Positions 16,301-25,219 of a DNA stretch of 64,000 nt are shown here, in pieces. The translations under genes were made by a program, and so were the position numbers. Every line of letters begins with the position of its first letter. The first letter of the stretch is position 1. The DNA comes from Alteromonas lipotrueae (GTDB lineage Bacteria; Pseudomonadota; Gammaproteobacteria; Enterobacterales; Alteromonadaceae), in the NCBI RefSeq assembly GCF_019249215.1, contig NZ_JAESDI010000004.1:1-64000 (forward strand), read 5' to 3'. Below the pieces are notes generated by a model. It had not been told where the DNA came from. It saw only the letters and a list, made by a program, of their open reading frames with translations, and did no database searches.

Positions 16301-16480
16301 TATCTGTCTCTTACTGCATACATTCTTCCCTCTCCCCCTCCCCGCACAAAAAAAGAAAAAACGCCCTAATTTACTGTTGGCCGTTTAACAAAACTGTCCT
16401 AAAACTGGTCTTTTCATATTTCACCCTGTGGGTAACATCAACACGGTACAAATGGTGTACACCCCAAACAAGGAATGACA

Positions 16481-16798
16481 ATGAAAAAACAATTAACAAG
16501 CTTACTGGTTCTATCTGCGCTATATATTTACACACCAGCCATATCGGCCGCCCCCCTTGATAATGATGCTTCATCATCAATGGTAAGTGTTGGTATCGCG
16601 ACAAAAATCGACCTTAATGACGCGAGTATTGAAGAGCTTCAAACTTTGCCTGGCGTGGGTATCTCTAAGGCAAAAGCTATTATTGCTTATCGACAAGATG
16701 TTGGGCCATTTTTAGAAGTAGCCCAAATAACCGAAGTAAAAGGGATTGGTGAAAAGATGCTCTCTAAACTGCAAGGCTATGTTGTGGTAAAAGACTGA
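16481..16798 (+). CDS. ComEA-like helix-hairpin-helix DNA-binding protein
   Basis: This 105-residue secreted protein has a signal peptide (KKQLTSLLVLSALYIYTPAISA) and a C-terminal ComEA domain with two helix-hairpin-helix motifs: LNDASIEELQTLPGVGISKAKAIIAYR and FLEVAQITEVKGIGEKMLSKL. Family members bind double-stranded DNA in the periplasm, some for DNA uptake in natural transformation. The ATG at 16481 is chosen because AAGGA lies 6 bases upstream; the one at 16475 is too close. It shares a bidirectional terminator with galU. Confidence 0.9.
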   Translation: MKKQLTSLLVLSALYIYTPAISAAPLDNDASSSMVSVGIATKIDLNDASIEELQTLPGVGISKAKAIIAYRQDVGPFLEVAQITEVKGIGEKMLSKLQGYVVVKD

Positions 16799-16838
16799 AT
16801 AGGACACTCGGTGTTACTCAGTTTGAAAGACACGTACA

Positions 16839-16866
16839 AAAAAGCGCGCCATAAGCGCGCTTTTAA
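16839..16866. terminator. Bidirectional terminator between comEA-like gene and galU
   Basis: The stem aaaagcgcgc/gcgcgctttt with loop cata has A and T tracts on both sides, so it can end both the plus-strand comEA-like transcript and the minus-strand galU transcript. Confidence 0.88.
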
Positions 16867-16878
16867 ATAGCCATAATC

Positions 16879-17772
16879 TTAGAGATTAAGGCTAGAGATA
16901 TACTCTTTAAATTCTTGACCTAACCCTGGGTGTCTAAGCGCGTACTCTACGTTAGCTTTCATGTAACCTAGTTTACTACCACAGTCATGGCTCTTACCTT
17001 TCATGTAGTAAGCATCAACCTGTTCAACCTTCATTAATGCATCAATAGCATCAGTAAGTTGAATTTCATCGCCGGCACCAGGAGGAGTGAATTCAAGCAA
17101 GTCCCAAATCTTCTCAGATAGTACGTAGCGACCTACAACAGCTAAATCGGACGGTGCTTCATCAAGCGACGGCTTTTCTACCATTTTGTGTATTTTAGCA
17201 GACTCACCCGGCTCTATCGCTGCGCCATCAAGGTCTGCAATACCAAATTTGGTCACATCTTCTTGTGGAACTTGTTCTACCATTACTTGGCTGACACGAG
17301 TGGTATTAAACTTAGCAACCATGTCTGCAAGGTTATCTTTTTTCGGATCGCTTGCCGCATCATCAATGATCACATCAGGTAATACTACCGCAAAAGGTGC
17401 ATCGCCAATTATAGGACGAGCACACAATACAGCGTGTCCTAGACCGTTCGCAACACCTTGACGGATATGCATGATAGTGACATCTTTCGGACAAATTGAC
17501 TGTACTTCTTCAAGTATCTGACGCTTAACACGCTTTTCCAATGTGGCTTCAAGCTCAAAAGATGTATCAAAATGGTTTTCGATACTGTTCTTACTCGCGT
17601 GGGTTACCAAAATGATTTCTTTTATTCCTGCTGCGACACATTCCTTCACGACATATTGAATAAGAGGCTTATCTACCACTGGAAGCATTTCCTTAGGAAT
17701 TGCTTTTGTAGCAGGAAGCATTCGGGTACCTAGGCCCGCTACTGGAATAACGGCTTTCTTTACTTGACTCAT
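16879..17772 (-). CDS. galU: UTP-glucose-1-phosphate uridylyltransferase GalU
   Basis: GalU makes UDP-glucose from UTP and glucose 1-phosphate, a precursor for lipopolysaccharide, capsule and trehalose. At 297 residues it has family length. The nucleotide-binding start [24 protein letters not shown] is complete, with HAVLCARP and VVLPDVIID in the middle and [11 protein letters not shown] further on. It is transcribed alone, near capsule-type genes and upstream in pathway of galE (28680-29702). Confidence 0.96.
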   Translation of the reverse strand: MSQVKKAVIPVAGLGTRMLPATKAIPKEMLPVVDKPLIQYVVKECVAAGIKEIILVTHASKNSIENHFDTSFELEATLEKRVKRQILEEVQSICPKDVTIMHIRQGVANGLGHAVLCARPIIGDAPFAVVLPDVIIDDAASDPKKDNLADMVAKFNTTRVSQVMVEQVPQEDVTKFGIADLDGAAIEPGESAKIHKMVEKPSLDEAPSDLAVVGRYVLSEKIWDLLEFTPPGAGDEIQLTDAIDALMKVEQVDAYYMKGKSHDCGSKLGYMKANVEYALRHPGLGQEFKEYISSLNL

Positions 17773-18157
17773 AATTTAATGTCCTTGTACTGATAATCCT
17801 CAACCTAAAATGAAGTATGCAATCCACATTCCATACTCACAACTTCATTTTGGCTCGAAACGGTTACGCGTTTATAAAACTTAAAGTTCACTTCATAATG
17901 ATTTCTATTATAAAAAATAAAAAGCTTCATCATGAAGCACATATTTCAATTCATATCACATATAACTGGTGCTAATCAGCGCAACATCATTGAAAAATAA
18001 TGTTTTTGAAATAAAAGGATTTGGCTAATCAACGCCCCTTTTTAATTCAGCGTTATGCACCAAAAAATATCACCTGCACATCTTTAGTGAAACCTTACAT
18101 TCATTAAGCAGTGCTTTTAAAATTCCAACTAAAACCATTGCATAAACAACGTAAAGC
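17773..18157. other. Intergenic region between galU and glycosyltransferase genes
   Basis: This 385-base AT-rich region holds the galU 5' region on the right of galU and a minus-strand terminator at 17911-17938. I see no ORF or RNA gene in it. Confidence 0.6.
17911..17938 (-). terminator. Terminator of glycosyltransferase transcript
   Basis: On the minus strand the stem gcttcat/atgaagc is followed by TTTTTATTTTTTA. It lies about 220 bases after the end of the glycosyltransferase gene at 18158. Confidence 0.72.
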
Positions 18158-19027
18158 CTACTTTATACTAGGCTCTTGAATCTTTCCTTTCTTCGCACTA
18201 ATACCGTCGGCCAGCCCTTTCAGTAAATAATGCCCACGCTTTTTACCATCTGGAAAGTAGAATCGATTGACAATATAACGTAGCGGTATTGCGGGAAGAT
18301 GACGGCACTTCCAATAAAGTGGTACATATCCCCTTCGCGCTAAGAGTAATACGTTCCTCATTTGATAGTAAAGTCGAATAGGTGCGCCTTGCTTGAATGT
18401 TAGGCCTAGCACCTTTACACGATCATCGCCCTGACGGTGCGGCATGCATACTGATAAAGACTGAAATATAGAAAAACCGAGATTATTGGCGCGCCAGCAC
18501 CACTCATGATCCACACCGTCTATGAATAAGCCTGTTTCTTTATTTCCGACTGTAGAAAATGCTGAAGAAGATAGCATCATACCTGAAGCAATAATTTGTT
18601 TTACTTCTCTAACCTTGCTATCGATTTGACGTCCCTTTTGAACTCGGCCTACGGCAAGCTTACCGGTAAATTGACAATGTATGGAAGGGCCAAGTGCCGC
18701 TATTTTATGGGAACGCTCAAGCTCGTGGTACTGAGCTAATAAGTCTACTGCCATATTTACCGTAAATAGACTATCTTGATCTAGCACTACCGCATGTGAA
18801 AGACCATTTTTAAATAGATAATTGAGGCCTACATTCTGAGCCTCGGCAATGCCTACGTTTTCAGGATAATGGAAGTACTGGCAGTGAGAAGAAAGCGATA
18901 AGACAGTTTTTTCAGGAGAATTGTCGACTAATACAATGGGCCATTCACAGTGCATGAACCCATCGATAAGTGATTGCACATGTTGAATATCAGGGTGATA
19001 AAGTACAACGACAATTCCACAGTTCAA
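18158..19027 (-). CDS. Family 2 glycosyltransferase (rhamnosyltransferase-like)
   Basis: This 289-residue protein has a GT-A nucleotide-sugar fold. IVVVLYHPDIQHVQSLIDG is strand 1, VLVDNSPE follows, and VVLDQDSLF (about residues 80-88) holds the DxD-like metal site. GVDHEWCWRA further on resembles the catalytic region of rhamnosyl- and galactofuranosyltransferases. It probably acts at the inner face of the membrane in surface glycan assembly. It overlaps the preceding glycosyltransferase gene by 4 bases (ATGA), indicating translational coupling. Confidence 0.87.
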   Translation of the reverse strand: MNCGIVVVLYHPDIQHVQSLIDGFMHCEWPIVLVDNSPEKTVLSLSSHCQYFHYPENVGIAEAQNVGLNYLFKNGLSHAVVLDQDSLFTVNMAVDLLAQYHELERSHKIAALGPSIHCQFTGKLAVGRVQKGRQIDSKVREVKQIIASGMMLSSSAFSTVGNKETGLFIDGVDHEWCWRANNLGFSIFQSLSVCMPHRQGDDRVKVLGLTFKQGAPIRLYYQMRNVLLLARRGYVPLYWKCRHLPAIPLRYIVNRFYFPDGKKRGHYLLKGLADGISAKKGKIQEPSIK

Positions 19028-19911
19028 TGTTTACCAAACCTATCCAATAAATGACGATCGAGTTTATACGCTAATTTAACGACTTTTCCAGGCATCAATC
19101 GAAGCGTGAGAACCCCGCACGCATATGCGGCATTGTAAGGCGTTAGCTTTTTCAGTTTAAGCATGGCATTGAACCTTGCTCTAAATTCATTGAGTGATTT
19201 ACTAAAACCTCTGCGCTTATAAAAGTTGTTTACGCGCCTGAATTTCAATAAACGATCTTTAAGATTTCTAAACACGAAACCGTTAGAAGCCAGGGTTACC
19301 CAAAGAAAATAGTCTTGGGTGTTCATTAGGTTGCTGTCGTATCTATAACCTTGCTCAAACACCGTGTAACGTATTACTACGGTAGGATGATTCAGTGAGC
19401 ACCGTCGTGGCAAAATACTGACAATTTGCTTGTGAGACGAAGGCATGACCCGCGCTCCCACTTTCTCACCGTGCTCGTTTATTTCAGTCAACGCTGACCC
19501 CAACACTGATATATAGGCATGCTTTCGCAAATAACTTATTTGCCGAGCGAGTCGAGTAGAAATCGAGATGTCATCCGCATCCATTCTCACGAAGTAAGAA
19601 GGGTTCAACGATAGTCCCCATTCGGCCGCCTTGTTCATGCAGCTAGCCAAACCAGGTTTAGTCGCGTTTTGGGCAAGTACAACCCGAAGGTCAGAAAAGG
19701 CTTTATCTTTGAGTTTATTCATCATCTTAACGGTAATTTCCCCGTCAATTACAATGATAAAAACAAAATCTCGATAGGTCTGATTGAGGATGCTATCAAT
19801 TGCTTGTTCTACCCACTCGACCTTGTCCCCCCCATAAACCGCCATAGCGACTAAGGTTTCAACACGTTTTTTCTTATAGTTGTTGTGAAGAATAGAAAGG
19901 TTCGAGTCCAA
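19024..19911 (-). CDS. Family 2 glycosyltransferase
   Basis: This 295-residue GT-A type transferase shows VETLVAMAVYGGDKVEWVEQAIDSILNQTY (residues 17-46), FIIVIDGEI and the metal-binding RMDADDIS near residue 113. After the catalytic half, MNTQDYFLWVTLAS matches the usual acceptor region. The upstream ATG is required because strand 1 starts at residue 17. It is coupled to the next transferase; acceptor and donor sugar cannot be read from sequence. Confidence 0.88.
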   Translation of the reverse strand: MDSNLSILHNNYKKKRVETLVAMAVYGGDKVEWVEQAIDSILNQTYRDFVFIIVIDGEITVKMMNKLKDKAFSDLRVVLAQNATKPGLASCMNKAAEWGLSLNPSYFVRMDADDISISTRLARQISYLRKHAYISVLGSALTEINEHGEKVGARVMPSSHKQIVSILPRRCSLNHPTVVIRYTVFEQGYRYDSNLMNTQDYFLWVTLASNGFVFRNLKDRLLKFRRVNNFYKRRGFSKSLNEFRARFNAMLKLKKLTPYNAAYACGVLTLRLMPGKVVKLAYKLDRHLLDRFGKH

Positions 19912-20038
19912 ACAGAATTACCAATTTTAAAGCGTTGATACATGGAAAAGTAAAAGAAAAGCGCTTTCTAATCTTATTACACCGGCGTTAGAAATTTGTT
20001 TTTAGCATTCAATTTATCAACGCATTAGAAATATTACT

Positions 20039-21103
20039 CTAACGCTTTTTGATAAAGCGAAGTACGCTCCAAATGTTCTGAATGACGATACTATACAAGA
20101 CCAGTAGACAAATAAAACCCCAAAACATGGTGTATTCTGGCACTAGGTATATTTCACCCAGGATCCCAATTATGCAATAACAGGCTCCCATGCATAGTAT
20201 CGCGATGAGAGATTGGCGACTTGATAACCCAGCACGCATGAAAATGTTATGTAAGTGCTGGCGGTCGGGGCGCAGCATAGACTGCCCTTTGCGTGCACGG
20301 CGGTACATTATTGCTGCCATATCCATCAATGGCAATCCAACCAACCACACGGCGGTAATCGGTCTAAATGCAGCACTAACACCTTGGGTATGGTCGACTA
20401 ATAACCATACTATCGTAAGGCCCACGAACATACTGCCCGCATCACCCATAAATATTTTATTTCCTTTAAAGCCCTTCCAACTCAAGTTAAAGGCTAAAAA
20501 CGGTACGATGGCAGCTACAATAATTAGAGGCTCCATAATGGCAGCGCCATTGCCAGTAGCAATCAGAAAACCCGCTAAAGTAAGCAGAATAACCAGGCTC
20601 ATGCCCCCTGCAAGTCCGTCAATACCATCAATCATATTAAAAGCATTGATAACACCCACCACGCACACAACAGTAAAAAAATATCCGCCAATATCGAGCG
20701 CAATATCGCCACCACCAAAAATATTACCTAAAGACGTGACATAGTTTTGAGCACTCCACGCCATTATTGAAGCTACACCAAATTGACACATTAAACGCCC
20801 TTTAGCGCTTAAGTCGAAACGATCATCAAGCATACCGAGAAGTACAACAAAGGCAGAAGCAGTAAAGAATAAAGGATTGTTTTTCATCCAAACATCAGTC
20901 GCAACACTCGCGACCAATACCGCCATAAAGATGGCGACGCCGCCAGTTAATGGAATGATGCCCGCATGGCGTTTTCTCGCGCTTGGTTGATCAACCAAGC
21001 CAAATTGATGTGCTAGCGGTGTCATCACCACTAACAGAATAAGTGCTACAAAAAACGCAGTAAAAAGAGGAACAAACTGCAAGTACGCTAACATATTAAA
21101 CAA
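20039..21103 (-). CDS. wecA: WecA-type undecaprenyl-phosphate GlcNAc-1-phosphate transferase
   Basis: This 354-residue multi-span membrane enzyme of the MraY/WecA family transfers a sugar phosphate, usually GlcNAc-1-P, to undecaprenyl phosphate and so starts O antigen or other glycan chains. Motifs present are FVVLLGMLDDRFDL (cytoplasmic Asp pair), NAFNMIDGIDGLAGG, KIFMGDAGSMFVG and RPDRQHLHNIFMRAG, the His loop typical of WecA. About 11 hydrophobic segments are visible. The two glycosyltransferase genes downstream on the same strand could extend the same glycan. Confidence 0.92.
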   Translation of the reverse strand: MFNMLAYLQFVPLFTAFFVALILLVVMTPLAHQFGLVDQPSARKRHAGIIPLTGGVAIFMAVLVASVATDVWMKNNPLFFTASAFVVLLGMLDDRFDLSAKGRLMCQFGVASIMAWSAQNYVTSLGNIFGGGDIALDIGGYFFTVVCVVGVINAFNMIDGIDGLAGGMSLVILLTLAGFLIATGNGAAIMEPLIIVAAIVPFLAFNLSWKGFKGNKIFMGDAGSMFVGLTIVWLLVDHTQGVSAAFRPITAVWLVGLPLMDMAAIMYRRARKGQSMLRPDRQHLHNIFMRAGLSSRQSLIAILCMGACYCIIGILGEIYLVPEYTMFWGFICLLVLYSIVIQNIWSVLRFIKKR

Positions 21104-21516
21104 AACCTCGTGCCACCGCGGCTCATACCACCAGACATCAGTACTTCACTGATTGGTGTTCTTCCAAAGTGTGACATGTGAACCAAATTGGTATCCATAT
21201 TAATACAACGTCCTTTAACGACCTACCGAGGGCTTCATTCTTTTATTTGAAAAGGATAGGAAAAACCCCCTTATCATAATAAACATTCTGTGTTGTAACC
21301 ACCCTTAGTGGCAAAAACTTTTGTAACAGGAATAATAATGACTAATTAGCACCAATATTTCGTATAAATTTAAAACAACACGCCTTGAGCGCGCAACATT
21401 TTGAACAAATAAACATCCATCGACATGCAATTCGCAATGTAACGCATGACGAAAGCATGTTTTTTTTTGTTCTTATGGTATCCTAGCGCCAAATTGCTAT
21501 ATGGATATGACAGTCA
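21104..21516. other. Divergent intergenic region upstream of capsule export genes
   Basis: This 413-base AT-rich region separates minus-strand wecA from the plus-strand export operon and must hold promoters for both. I looked for a JUMPStart/ops element (ggcggtag) and did not find one. No ORF or RNA gene was seen. Confidence 0.55.
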
Positions 21517-21927
21517 ATGTTAAATACGCATAAAGGGGCTTGCTTACTCGTTGCGCTAACCAGCTTACTAGCGGCGTGCAGTAACGTGCCTAAATCGACA
21601 ACCGCCGATATTCCACTAGTACACGCTTCGCTAGCATACTCTTTGTCTGCCGAAGAAGATGTAGCAATAAGCATTCCAAATTTAAATTCTTCGTTTAGTC
21701 AGGGGCAGAGCATTCAAATTATGCTTGAAGGCATTGATTACGAGGCGACTAAATTGTATACCTCGGCAACCGGTAACGACTGCATTCGCTTTCAAGCTAC
21801 ACTTTCTGGCACCCAGTCCAAAAATGAATATACCAAAGACAAGGTTACCGTTTGTAAACGCGACGGGGCGTGGTCCATTTTGAGCCCACTGGTTGCTTCG
21901 GCACAAGTAGAAGTAGAAGGAGAATAA
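21517..21927 (+). CDS. Small lipoprotein at head of capsule export operon
   Basis: This 136-residue predicted outer-membrane lipoprotein has a signal sequence ending in the lipobox LLAAC (Cys21). The rest is a small, beta-rich domain with two cysteines (DCIRF and VCKRDG) that could form a disulfide bond. The family is not recognised with confidence. It ends one base before the KpsD-like gene, so a role in capsule export or its assembly is inferred from context only. Confidence 0.72.
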   Translation: MLNTHKGACLLVALTSLLAACSNVPKSTTADIPLVHASLAYSLSAEEDVAISIPNLNSSFSQGQSIQIMLEGIDYEATKLYTSATGNDCIRFQATLSGTQSKNEYTKDKVTVCKRDGAWSILSPLVASAQVEVEGE

Positions 21928-21928
21928 G

Positions 21929-23755
21929 TTGAAGTCGTTACATTTGGTTTCTTTAACTGCCGCAGTCGCACTTTCAATCAGTTTATTTTCTCAAGCAGTT
22001 TACGCGCAGAGTGCGGAACAAATAGAACAGTTAAGACAACGCGCCCAACAAACAGGCTCGTCATCAAGCTCTAGTACTGCAGCTGGCGTGTCCCCTCTCA
22101 GCGTTCAGAGTCAACGTACACTGCCCGGCGCAGGTAGCGCACAAAGTACAATGGGGCAATTTAGCACTCAGCCAAGAGATGGCCTTTCTCTTCCGGGTGA
22201 GCCAACTATTGAAAGTGTTTTCCCCCAACAAAAAGCAATGGCTAACCCACCGTTTGCTGCCAACCTATTTCTTGGCGGCTTCGAGTCAGAAAGAACCACA
22301 GGCTTAAACGATAACTACCTGGTTGCCCCTGGGGATAAAATTTCTATATGGCTTTGGGGTGCAATCAATTATTCAGATGTTTCTACTGTTGATAACCAAG
22401 GCAACATATTTATACCCAATATTGGCCCAATTCGGGTTGCTAACACGCCAGCGGGTTCAGTAAACCAGACAGTCAGTAGTAAAATTCGTCAGGTTTATAC
22501 CAACGATGTAAATGTATACGTCAACCTACTTACTTCAACACCTGTGGCAGTCTATGTTTCTGGTCCAATTTTACGTCCTGGGCAATATGCGGGCTTAGCA
22601 TCTGATAGTGTTCTGTATTACTTGAAACGGGCGGGAGGTATCGATTTTCAACGAGGTAGCTTCCGTAAAATAGATGTTATTCGCAACAACGAAGTTATTG
22701 CAACCGCTGATTTATATGCATTTTTCAGGAACGGCAAGCTTCCAAAAGTGTCCTTTAAAGACGGTGACACTATTTTAGTTCGCCCTATCGGCAATACTAT
22801 TGTGGTAGAAACGGGTGCCCGAAATAGCTTTACCTTTGAGTTTTCAGATGAAGAGCTTACCGGCGAGGTAGTAAACTACTTTGCACGACCGGGTGAATTT
22901 GCTTCTCATGCTTCTGTTGCTGGCGTAAGAGAAAATAAACAGTTTGCACGTTACTTAAGCTTATCGGATTTTGAAGCCTTGCCTTTAAAAGCCGGCGATA
23001 CGGTAGAGTACGTGGCTGATAACGAAGCACAAATCTATCGTATTAATGTAGCTGGCGCATTTTCAGGTGCATCACAATTGATGGTAGACAAAGGCACACG
23101 CTTGCTTGATGTGCTTGATCATATTGAAGCTGATACAACCTTGTCAGATACGCAAAATATCTACCTTCTGCGAGAAAGTGTTGCTATAAAGCAAAAAGAA
23201 ATTATCGAGCAAGGGTTAGAGCGATTAGAGCGCAGTATGTATACTGCTCCTATCAGTTCTACCGGTGAAGGCGCTATTCGCGCACAGGAAGCTCAACTTG
23301 TAGCTGATTTTATTGCCAGAGCACGCCAAGTTGAACCCCAGGGTCGTGTGGTTGTGTCTGAAAATGGCGACACTGCGAACATTCTTTTAGAACCTAATGA
23401 TACGATTGTGATCCCAGAAATTACGGATCTTATTCATATTGGTGGCGAAGTTTTACTCCCTCAATCGGTTGTATTTAACCCTGACGCAGATACTGAAGAT
23501 TATATTGCATGGGCTGGCGGTTTTACCGAACGGGCTGAAGATGAGCGTATCTTGATTGTGCGCAAAAATGGCAACGTTGCGTTTGCTAATATTGATAATG
23601 GTATTTTAACGGCTAACGGCAGTGGCGCTAAATTATTACCTGGCGATCAAATCATTGTGCTGCCGGCTATTGATACCAAGGTGCTTCAGGCAGTAAAAGA
23701 TATTACGCAAATTGTCTATCAAATCGCCATTGCTGCGAACGTAGCCACAGACTAA
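21929..23755 (+). CDS. kpsD: Polysaccharide export protein, KpsD/Wza superfamily
   Basis: This 608-residue protein has a signal peptide ending in AVYAQ and belongs to the outer-membrane polysaccharide export family. The poly-export domain starts with NYLVAPGDKISIWLWGAINYSD (about residues 127-148). Later SLBB-like repeats follow (VYVSGPILRPGQY, INVAGAFSG, IHIGGEVLLPQSV) with DTILVRP/DTIVIPE/DQIIVLP turns. A Gln/Ser-rich linker follows the signal. The start is TTG with GAAGGAG 5 bases upstream. It is the first of the tightly packed export genes shared with KpsM, KpsT and KpsE homologues. Confidence 0.88.
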   Translation: MKSLHLVSLTAAVALSISLFSQAVYAQSAEQIEQLRQRAQQTGSSSSSSTAAGVSPLSVQSQRTLPGAGSAQSTMGQFSTQPRDGLSLPGEPTIESVFPQQKAMANPPFAANLFLGGFESERTTGLNDNYLVAPGDKISIWLWGAINYSDVSTVDNQGNIFIPNIGPIRVANTPAGSVNQTVSSKIRQVYTNDVNVYVNLLTSTPVAVYVSGPILRPGQYAGLASDSVLYYLKRAGGIDFQRGSFRKIDVIRNNEVIATADLYAFFRNGKLPKVSFKDGDTILVRPIGNTIVVETGARNSFTFEFSDEELTGEVVNYFARPGEFASHASVAGVRENKQFARYLSLSDFEALPLKAGDTVEYVADNEAQIYRINVAGAFSGASQLMVDKGTRLLDVLDHIEADTTLSDTQNIYLLRESVAIKQKEIIEQGLERLERSMYTAPISSTGEGAIRAQEAQLVADFIARARQVEPQGRVVVSENGDTANILLEPNDTIVIPEITDLIHIGGEVLLPQSVVFNPDADTEDYIAWAGGFTERAEDERILIVRKNGNVAFANIDNGILTANGSGAKLLPGDQIIVLPAIDTKVLQAVKDITQIVYQIAIAANVATD

Positions 23756-23757
23756 TT

Positions 23758-24537
23758 ATGGTAACGTTCAAAGAACAAGTTTACGCTTGGAGAAGTGTGA
23801 TTTTCGCACTTTTCCTGCGTGAGTTTCAAAGTAAGTTCAATGATAAATTTGGGCTAAGCTGGGCCTTTATAGAACCATTTATTTTCATTGCTGCCCTTTC
23901 GTTTATAAGAGGCTTGATCAGCGGCGACGATGTTCACTCTATACCATTATTCATATTTATGATGATTGGGCTCGTTGGTCTGCAAACCCTAACCACCAAC
24001 CTTCAATCAGTGTCCACGTCTATTCGCCGCAATAAACCTTTGTATGCATTTAGGCAGGTTCAACCGCTTGCCGCTGTAGTGACTGCGGGCTTTGTAGAAT
24101 TATCGATAAAAACCGGAGTGATTGCACTCCTTGCGTTGTCACTTTATCTTTTGGGTGATGGCTTTGAGATTCATGACCCACTGCTGTTGATCACCCTTTA
24201 CATCCTACTTTGGTTATTCTCTGTTTCAATTGGTTTGGTGTTTGGTATTGCGCTTGCTTTCGTCCCTGAAGTAGACAAAATAAAATCAATGCTTACACGC
24301 CCCCTTATGTTTATTTCCTGTGTATTTTTCAGCCTTCAAGATTTGCCCGAATACCTCTGGCCGTATTTCACTTGGAATCCACTAGTCCACTTTAACGAGC
24401 TTGCTCGATATGCTTGTTTTGAGTCTTACGGACATAAAGGGGTATCGTTTAGCTTTGTGGTAGAAATTACCATTGTATTCTTATTCTTGAGTCTTTCTCT
24501 GTATCACATTACGTGGAAAAAGGTATTGTCACGATGA
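23758..24537 (+). CDS. kpsM: Capsule ABC transporter permease, KpsM-like
   Basis: This 259-residue ABC-2 type permease has six hydrophobic segments. LREFQSKFNDKFGLSWAFIEPF near the N terminus is the typical opening of polysaccharide exporter permeases, and the final part (FFSLQDLPEYLWPYFTWNPLVHFNELARYACFESYG) is the usual C-terminal signature. It would move lipid-linked polysaccharide across the inner membrane with the ATPase encoded next, which it overlaps by 4 bases. Confidence 0.93.
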   Translation: MVTFKEQVYAWRSVIFALFLREFQSKFNDKFGLSWAFIEPFIFIAALSFIRGLISGDDVHSIPLFIFMMIGLVGLQTLTTNLQSVSTSIRRNKPLYAFRQVQPLAAVVTAGFVELSIKTGVIALLALSLYLLGDGFEIHDPLLLITLYILLWLFSVSIGLVFGIALAFVPEVDKIKSMLTRPLMFISCVFFSLQDLPEYLWPYFTWNPLVHFNELARYACFESYGHKGVSFSFVVEITIVFLFLSLSLYHITWKKVLSR

Positions 24538-25208
24538 TCAAACTAGAGAACGTGACAAAAAGCTACCCGAGTAAAATGGGGCCCCAATATATATTTAAAA
24601 ATCTTAACTTTGATTTTCCAACCGAGAACAACGTAGCCATATTAGGTAAAAACGGTGCGGGTAAATCCACCCTGTTTCGCATGTTGGCAAAAAGCGAATA
24701 CCCCGATAAAGGGCGCGTGCTTACTAATAAAGCGATGTCTTGGCCAGTCGCACTGCAAACAGGCGTGCATCCCCAAATGACAGGCCGTGAGAACACACGT
24801 TTCATCGGTCGTATCAATAACGTGGCGTCGTTACCGGAATACGAAGAGAAGGTTCAAGCTTTTGCTGAACTAGATAACCGTTTCGATTTACCCGTGCGGA
24901 CGTACTCATCAGGTATGCGGGCTAAGTTTGTATTTGCTTGTTGTATGAATATTGACTTTGATATTTATCTTATTGACGAAGCCACTTCCGTAGGCGACCC
25001 ACTTTTTAGAAAAAAAGCCAGGGCGTCACTTAAAGAAAAAAGTGAAACTGCCGGCGTTATCATGGTCAGTCATGAACTCGATCAAATTCGAGAATTCTGT
25101 ACCTCTACCGTTATTATCGATGACGGAAAATTATCGTATTACGCTGATCTCGAAGAAGGCATTGACGTGTACACGCAAGATGCAGCTAACAAAAAATCGT
25201 TAAAATAG
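24534..25208 (+). CDS. kpsT: Capsule ABC transporter ATPase, KpsT-like
   Basis: This 224-residue ATPase energises the KpsM-like permease. Walker A is GKNGAGKST (about residues 39-47), the ABC signature is YSSGMRAKF and Walker B is DIYLIDEAT, followed by the switch His in VSHE. The lower conservation of the signature (SSGM) is typical for the polysaccharide exporter subclass. The ATG at 24534 overlaps the permease stop (ATGA); an open extension to 24513 is ignored. Confidence 0.93.
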   Translation: MIKLENVTKSYPSKMGPQYIFKNLNFDFPTENNVAILGKNGAGKSTLFRMLAKSEYPDKGRVLTNKAMSWPVALQTGVHPQMTGRENTRFIGRINNVASLPEYEEKVQAFAELDNRFDLPVRTYSSGMRAKFVFACCMNIDFDIYLIDEATSVGDPLFRKKARASLKEKSETAGVIMVSHELDQIREFCTSTVIIDDGKLSYYADLEEGIDVYTQDAANKKSLK

Positions 25209-25219
25209 GTTTATTAAAC

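Noticed and set aside
20190-20744. 184-residue plus-strand ORF opposite wecA
   Set aside because: It is antisense to strongly conserved wecA motifs and has no recognisable domain; such long shadows arise from codon bias.
21104-21516. JUMPStart/ops element upstream of the capsule export genes
   Set aside because: The ggcggtag core was not found on the relevant strand.
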